The notes below the pieces were generated by a model. It saw nothing but the letters and a program-made list of their open reading frames with translations, made no database searches and had not been told where the DNA came from. From contig JBMNUF010000042.1 in assembly GCA_050946115.1 (NCBI GenBank), forward strand, positions 1 through 9,705: 9,705 bases of DNA, given 5' to 3'. The stretch comes from CAYFRC01 sp050946115 (GTDB taxonomy: Bacteria; Bacillota; Clostridia; Christensenellales; Aristaeellaceae). The position numbers were made by a program, and so were the translations under genes. Shown one piece after another: positions 6,521-9,705 of this stretch; the stretch's first letter is position 1; the number at the start of each line of letters is the position of its first letter.

Positions 6521-7312
6521 ATGGCGAACTATTCAGTATTTACAAAGCCTTGGCGCGAAGCCTCGATTCCGGACTTGATAGAGATCGTTACTTCCATGGG
6601 CTTCGATGCGATCGAGTTTCCTTTGCGCGACGGCGCGCAGGTATGCCCGGCAGATGCCGAAAAGAAGCTTCCGGCACTCGTAAAAGAGCTTGCGGATGCC
6701 GGCATTCGGATAGACGATGTGGCCTCCGGCACCGATGAGCGCGTATTTGCCGCCTGCGCGGCATCGAATATCCCGATGATTCGAACAATGTTCAATCCCG
6801 TGCAGTCGGACGACTACTTGGTGCAGGAAAGTGCGTATTGCCGTGAGATCGAGAGCTGGCTGCCGCTGTGCGAAAAATACGGCGTGAAAGTAGGGATTCA
6901 GATGCACCGCGGGCGCGGCGCGATGACGACGGCGGATATGATGCGCGTGGTATCCCGCTTCGACCCGGCACACATCGGTGCCATCTGGGATGCTGCGCAC
7001 TCCGCGCTGGCGGGCGAAAATCCCGAACAGGCGATCGATCTGTGCCAGAGCCATCTGTGCCTGGCAAACTTTAAGAACGCCCGTTACCAGATGTACGGCC
7101 GCAATGCCGACGGCACCGCCGTGTTTGAGCCCTATTTCTGCCCGGGCCCCGACGGCGTGATGAGTTGGCCCAGAGCCGTCGCGCATCTGAAGAAAAAGGG
7201 GTATACGGGCACATGGTGTATGCCCGCGGAGTATACCGGGCTGTCCCGTGAGCAGGAAAAGCTCTACGCGATGCGCGATCTCGCGTGGCTGAAATCTCTC
7301 GTGGAATCATAA
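6521..7312 (+). CDS. Sugar phosphate isomerase/epimerase-like TIM barrel protein, second subfamily
   Basis: This is a 263-residue cytoplasmic TIM barrel protein of the xylose-isomerase-like superfamily, clearly distinct from the copy at 4510. It starts MANYSVFTKPWRE. Key places are GIQMHRG at 125-131 (Q127 and H129 in place of the more usual Glu), IGAIWDAAHSAL with D157 and H160, LANFKN at 181-186, and PAEYTG with E237, the strand-8 acid. The Q-x-H and WDAAH pattern marks a recognisable subfamily whose substrate I do not know. The ATG at 6521 is preferred: the only ribosome site, AAGGAG (6503-6508), touches the in-frame ATG at 6509 but lies 12 bases from 6521, somewhat long yet usable. A decayed LacI regulator sits upstream, and a decayed gene plus a 2-hydroxyacid dehydrogenase lie downstream. 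It probably acts in a sugar or sugar-acid pathway. Confidence 0.85.
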   Translation: MANYSVFTKPWREASIPDLIEIVTSMGFDAIEFPLRDGAQVCPADAEKKLPALVKELADAGIRIDDVASGTDERVFAACAASNIPMIRTMFNPVQSDDYLVQESAYCREIESWLPLCEKYGVKVGIQMHRGRGAMTTADMMRVVSRFDPAHIGAIWDAAHSALAGENPEQAIDLCQSHLCLANFKNARYQMYGRNADGTAVFEPYFCPGPDGVMSWPRAVAHLKKKGYTGTWCMPAEYTGLSREQEKLYAMRDLAWLKSLVES

Positions 7313-7331
7313 TGCGGATAAGCAATGGAAG

Positions 7332-7814
7332 ATGCCGAATTGCTTCAAAACGGCCTTCATCGCCGCATTTGCCGCTCTTTACGATGTTGCCAGCCGGTGT
7401 TCGATTTGCAAACACATGCGCTCGAACACGGGTGCAATCATACGATCGATGGGCATTGCGCTGCATCGAGCCGGACTTTTGAACCGCCGCGCAGAAAAGA
7501 ACCCCGCCGTTAGGCAACTGCCCGCGCGATTCCGCAGGGCCTTTTCTCGGCGCTCAATCCCATGGCGGATGACTGCGCGCATTCCGTCGGGTGCTTGACG
7601 ACAGGAAAACCTTTTCGCTCGAAAGCGAATCGCGTTGTGTCGCAATGCCGGATATCTATTGCATCTGCCTGCACCTCTCTTTGGAGGAGACGGAACGGGG
7701 TATCTCATAAACAGCCGGATGAGCGGACGGCGCATTTTCGACATGGAAATGCGCGCAAGCGGTGTCTTTCACGAAGCCGAACACCCAAACAGCGACACCC
7801 GGGGCGTAGTATAA
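7332..7814 (+). pseudogene. Decayed protein gene of unknown family
   Basis: The 524 bases between the isomerase and dehydrogenase genes look like a broken + strand gene. One frame runs from an ATG at 7332 to a TGA at 7596-7598, including FKTAFIAAFAALYDVA and GIALHRAGLLN. The same frame then continues for 71 codons (including HLPAPLFGGDGTGYL and GRRIFDMEMRASGVFH) to TAA at 7812-7814. Around 7600-7700 another frame also looks protein-like (KTFSLESESRCVAMPD), suggesting compensating frameshifts. I do not recognise the family. The spot between two + strand metabolic genes fits a lost member of the same operon. An alternative is chance openness in GC-rich DNA. Confidence 0.4.
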
Positions 7815-7836
7815 TAACAACAGGAGGATGCCAAAT

Positions 7837-8850
7837 ATGTATAAGGTTGCAATGCTCATGACCCGCAGTCTTTCGGAAAGCCTTTTCCGCAGCGAGGATC
7901 TCGAATTTCTGAAGACATTTGCCACAATCAACCCCGTGGAGGAGCTGCCGGAAACGATCACGATCGGCTTCATGGCAGAACAACTTCGGGGCGCGGATGC
8001 CTGTATCACCTGCTGGGGCACACCCTGTTTCACCAAGGAGCTTCTGGACGACAATCCGAACCTGCGATTCATCATGCATGCCGCCGGCGCTGTTCGCAAT
8101 CTCGTTTGCCCGGAGTTTTGGGATATGAAGGGCAGGCATATTTCGTCCAACGCGCCTGTCATCGCCAAGGACGTCGCCCAGACCACGCTCGCCTTCATGA
8201 TGTCGGCGCTCAAGCAGTTTTGGCCGCTGCATGCCATGATGCAGGCGGGAAAATGGAACGGAGGCGAGAGCGGCAACTTCACGACAAAGAACGTCGACAA
8301 AGACCTAACGGTCGGCATCATCGGCTGTTCGCTGGTAGGCAAAGAGGTCATCAATATTCTCAAACCGTTTGGCTGCCGGATACGCGTGTGGGATCCGTAC
8401 CTGTCCCCGCTCGAAGCGGATATGTTCTGTGTCGAGAAGACAGAGCTAAACGAGCTGCTTTCTTCCAGCGACGTGATCACCATGCACGCGCCCGCCAATG
8501 AGGACTGCCGCAACATCATCAATGCCGAAAACGTCAGGCTGATTCCGGACGGCGCGGTTTTCATCAATACCGCGCGTGGCCTCGAAGTGGATGAGCCGGC
8601 GCTGATTCAGGAGCTTCGCACGGGTCGGTTCTTCGCATGCATCGATGTGTACAACCCCGAACCGCCCGCACCGGACAATCCGCTCCGAAATATGCCGAAC
8701 GTCGTAGCAACGCCGCACAGGGCAGGCGGCCACACCATTCAGAACAGGCATCTTATGGGGCGCAACGCGATCAAGGAAGTATACAATTACCTGACAAAGG
8801 GGCTCATTGCTTACGAAGTTCGCAGCGAAATGCTCTCTCATATGGCGTAG
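7837..8850 (+). CDS. D-isomer-specific 2-hydroxyacid dehydrogenase (NAD-dependent)
   Basis: This is a 337-residue cytoplasmic oxidoreductase of the D-2-hydroxyacid dehydrogenase family, interconverting a 2-oxoacid and a D-2-hydroxyacid with NAD(P). The catalytic triad is intact: R247 in INTARG, E275 in DVYNPEPP and H294 in TPHRAG. The dinucleotide fold starts at VGIIGCSLVG (159-168). This reads G-x-S-x-x-G, so the middle Gly of the usual GxGxxG is Ser165. HAPANEDCRNII follows, as usual. The start at 7837 is chosen because AGGAGG (7822-7827) is 9 bases upstream. The in-frame ATG at 7828 would touch it. It lies 22 bases after the end of the decayed frame at 7814. The substrate is unknown; the isomerase neighbour suggests a sugar-derived acid. 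Confidence 0.9.
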   Translation: MYKVAMLMTRSLSESLFRSEDLEFLKTFATINPVEELPETITIGFMAEQLRGADACITCWGTPCFTKELLDDNPNLRFIMHAAGAVRNLVCPEFWDMKGRHISSNAPVIAKDVAQTTLAFMMSALKQFWPLHAMMQAGKWNGGESGNFTTKNVDKDLTVGIIGCSLVGKEVINILKPFGCRIRVWDPYLSPLEADMFCVEKTELNELLSSSDVITMHAPANEDCRNIINAENVRLIPDGAVFINTARGLEVDEPALIQELRTGRFFACIDVYNPEPPAPDNPLRNMPNVVATPHRAGGHTIQNRHLMGRNAIKEVYNYLTKGLIAYEVRSEMLSHMA

Positions 8851-9198
8851 CGATCGATACATCGTGCGTCTCGTTCGATTCTTCCCGCGTCGTAAAACTT
8901 GCGGGACCAAATAGTTCGCATATTTCAAGCGTTAGAAGCACAAATGCCGCAATCTCGACAGGGCTTTCGGGATCAACGGTTCAACAAACTCCATTCCAGT
9001 AAACAGTAGCGCAACAATCATATCATATACGCATCCGCGTCAGCCGCCAAAGGAAAGGGTCACAAACGCTCCGGTGACCGGAATGCGCTCTTTCGGCGTC
9101 TTTTCCGGCTTGTATATGTGCGCGAGTATCAATACGCTCGCCGCGATCAGCAATGCGACCGCAGGAATCCGTAAAGCGAGTTTCCGCGTCGTACATAT
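8850..9198 (-). pseudogene. Remnants of a small membrane protein gene on the - strand
   Basis: This tract after the dehydrogenase has no intact gene. On the - strand, 9198-9040 reads 52 codons with a clear single membrane helix (LRIPAVALLIAASVLILAHIY) followed by a polar KPEKTPKERIPVTG and a stop. There is no ATG, GTG or TTG start in frame. An ATG at 9196 in another frame follows a GGGAGG ribosome site, so a frameshift near the start would explain it. Further on, in a different frame, 8980-8850 reads VDPESPVEIAAFVLL and LEICELFGPASF before running into the dehydrogenase gene. Together they suggest a frameshifted short membrane protein. I do not know the family, and chance cannot be excluded. 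Confidence 0.35.
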
Positions 9199-9358
9199 CC
9201 TCCCGCATAATGGTGAAACTACTTTACCGAGCTGTAAGGGAAATCAGGTTCCATATCAGTTTCATCAAGCCAGTTATACGTTTCTTCTCCTTATAGTCTG
9301 CCGTATCTGATACACTGATTTTCCTTGCTTTCCCGCAAGTGATGTCGATGTCTATAAT

Positions 9359-9388
9359 AAAAACCCAGCCTGCTTAGACTGGGTTTTT
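9359..9388 (-). terminator. Rho-independent terminator of the tRNA-Ala gene
   Basis: AAAAACCCAG (9359-9368) pairs perfectly over 10 bp with CTGGGTTTTT (9379-9388) around a 10-base loop. Read on the - strand, the hairpin begins 6 bases after the tRNA 3' end and its descending arm ends in TTTTT ahead of ATTATAG. The run of T on the other side (9384-9389) means it could also work for + strand transcripts. Confidence 0.85.
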
Positions 9389-9394
9389 TATGCA

Positions 9395-9467
9395 TGGAGC
9401 ATAGGAGATTCGAACTCCTGACCTCTACAATGCGAATGTAGCGCGCTACCAACTGTGCTAATGCCCC
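9395..9467 (-). tRNA. tRNA-Ala (anticodon CGC)
   Basis: This is a 73-base cloverleaf on the - strand. The acceptor arm GGGGCAT/ATGCTCC has a G3-U70 wobble, the identity mark of alanine tRNA, followed by discriminator A. The anticodon stem CTACA/TGTAG holds the loop TTCGCAT, giving anticodon CGC for codon GCG. The T arm is AGGAG-TTCGAAT-CTCCT. The 3' CCA is not encoded (TGC follows the discriminator), so it must be added after transcription. It is a single gene with its own promoter and terminator. Confidence 0.95.
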
Positions 9468-9515
9468 ATATGCGGTTCTCGCGTCCAGAGACTGTTTCCC
9501 CTGACAACGAAAGAG

Positions 9516-9544
9516 AGTATACCATATTTCGCACCGGATTGCAA
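9516..9544 (-). promoter_or_regulatory. Promoter of the tRNA-Ala gene
   Basis: On the - strand, TTGCAA (9544-9539) and TATACT (9521-9516) are separated by exactly 17 bases. The -10 hexamer differs from consensus at one position. It lies about 49 bases upstream of the tRNA 5' end, a normal distance for a processed precursor. It is 36 bases inside the right inverted repeat, so it does not depend on the IS sequence. Confidence 0.75.
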
Positions 9545-9579
9545 CGGTTTCAGGGCAGAAACTCTACATTTAACAAAAT

Positions 9580-9703
9580 TGTAGATTTCCAAAGTAAACG
9601 CCACTACTAAGGGTGCCAGCAGTTGCGTTTAATCTGAAACAGAAGGGAGTTGCACTTAGTCTGATACAGGACTCCTCCGGTGGTCTTTCGAAGCTTCTGC
9701 CCC
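9580..9703 (-). repeat. 124-bp inverted repeat, right copy
   Basis: This is the perfect reverse complement of 124-247. The window stops two bases beyond it. If the right copy continues like the left one, an IS30 transposase reading rightward would start about 80 bases past the edge (inference). The inner end abuts the upstream region of the tRNA-Ala gene. Confidence 0.95.
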
Positions 9704-9705
9704 CT

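Noticed and set aside
7614..7629. Hairpin TTCGCT-CGAA-AGCGAA
   Set aside because: A 6-bp stem with no T run, inside a decayed frame. It is too small to support as a terminator or site.
7810..7815. Perfect TATAAT box before the dehydrogenase gene
   Set aside because: There is no acceptable -35 at 16-18 bases, and the implied transcript start (about 7822) would fall on the ribosome site itself. The box is also part of the end of the decayed frame.

Overview
The window looks like a piece of an anaerobic, moderately GC-rich Firmicute (Clostridia-type, probably gut) genome. The evidence is strong AGGAGG-like ribosome sites, SigA-type promoters, an IS30-family element, and a gene set (UroD-like methyltransferase, corrinoid reductive activator, CofE-like ligase, sugar phosphate isomerases) typical of such bacteria. 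I infer the organism only from these traits.

Layout. Both edges are parts of an IS30-type element. At the left, the first 14 codons of a transposase run leftward out of the window, followed by repeats. A 124-bp stretch (124-247) returns as a perfect inverted copy at the right edge (9580-9703). Between the copies, all intact protein genes are on the + strand. Block 1 (399-5376) holds a UroD-family methyltransferase-like gene. After a near-consensus promoter comes a tight three-gene run: a [2Fe-2S]/ASKHA corrinoid activator (RamA/RACE type), a CofE-like gamma-glutamyl ligase, and a TIM-barrel sugar phosphate isomerase-like protein. Block 2 (6521-8850) holds a second, unrelated-subfamily sugar phosphate isomerase-like gene and a D-2-hydroxyacid dehydrogenase, with a decayed reading frame between them. 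A tRNA-Ala(CGC) gene with its own promoter and terminator lies on the - strand near the right edge.

The spaces between genes are not empty. 5438-5784 can fold into nested perfect stems and is a candidate large structured RNA, more likely read from the - strand. 5833-6505 holds a decayed LacI-family regulator. 7332-7814 holds a decayed + strand gene. 8850-9198 holds remnants of a small membrane protein on the - strand. So the region carries several broken genes between IS30 copies, which fits an accessory island undergoing turnover.

How the genes may work together (inference). The methyltransferase-like protein and the corrinoid activator suggest cobamide-dependent removal of a methyl group from an unknown substrate, but no corrinoid protein is encoded here. 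The CofE-like ligase could glutamylate a carrier such as folate, or another acid. The isomerases and dehydrogenase suggest processing of a sugar or sugar acid, perhaps the skeleton released by demethylation. None of the substrates can be read from the sequence.
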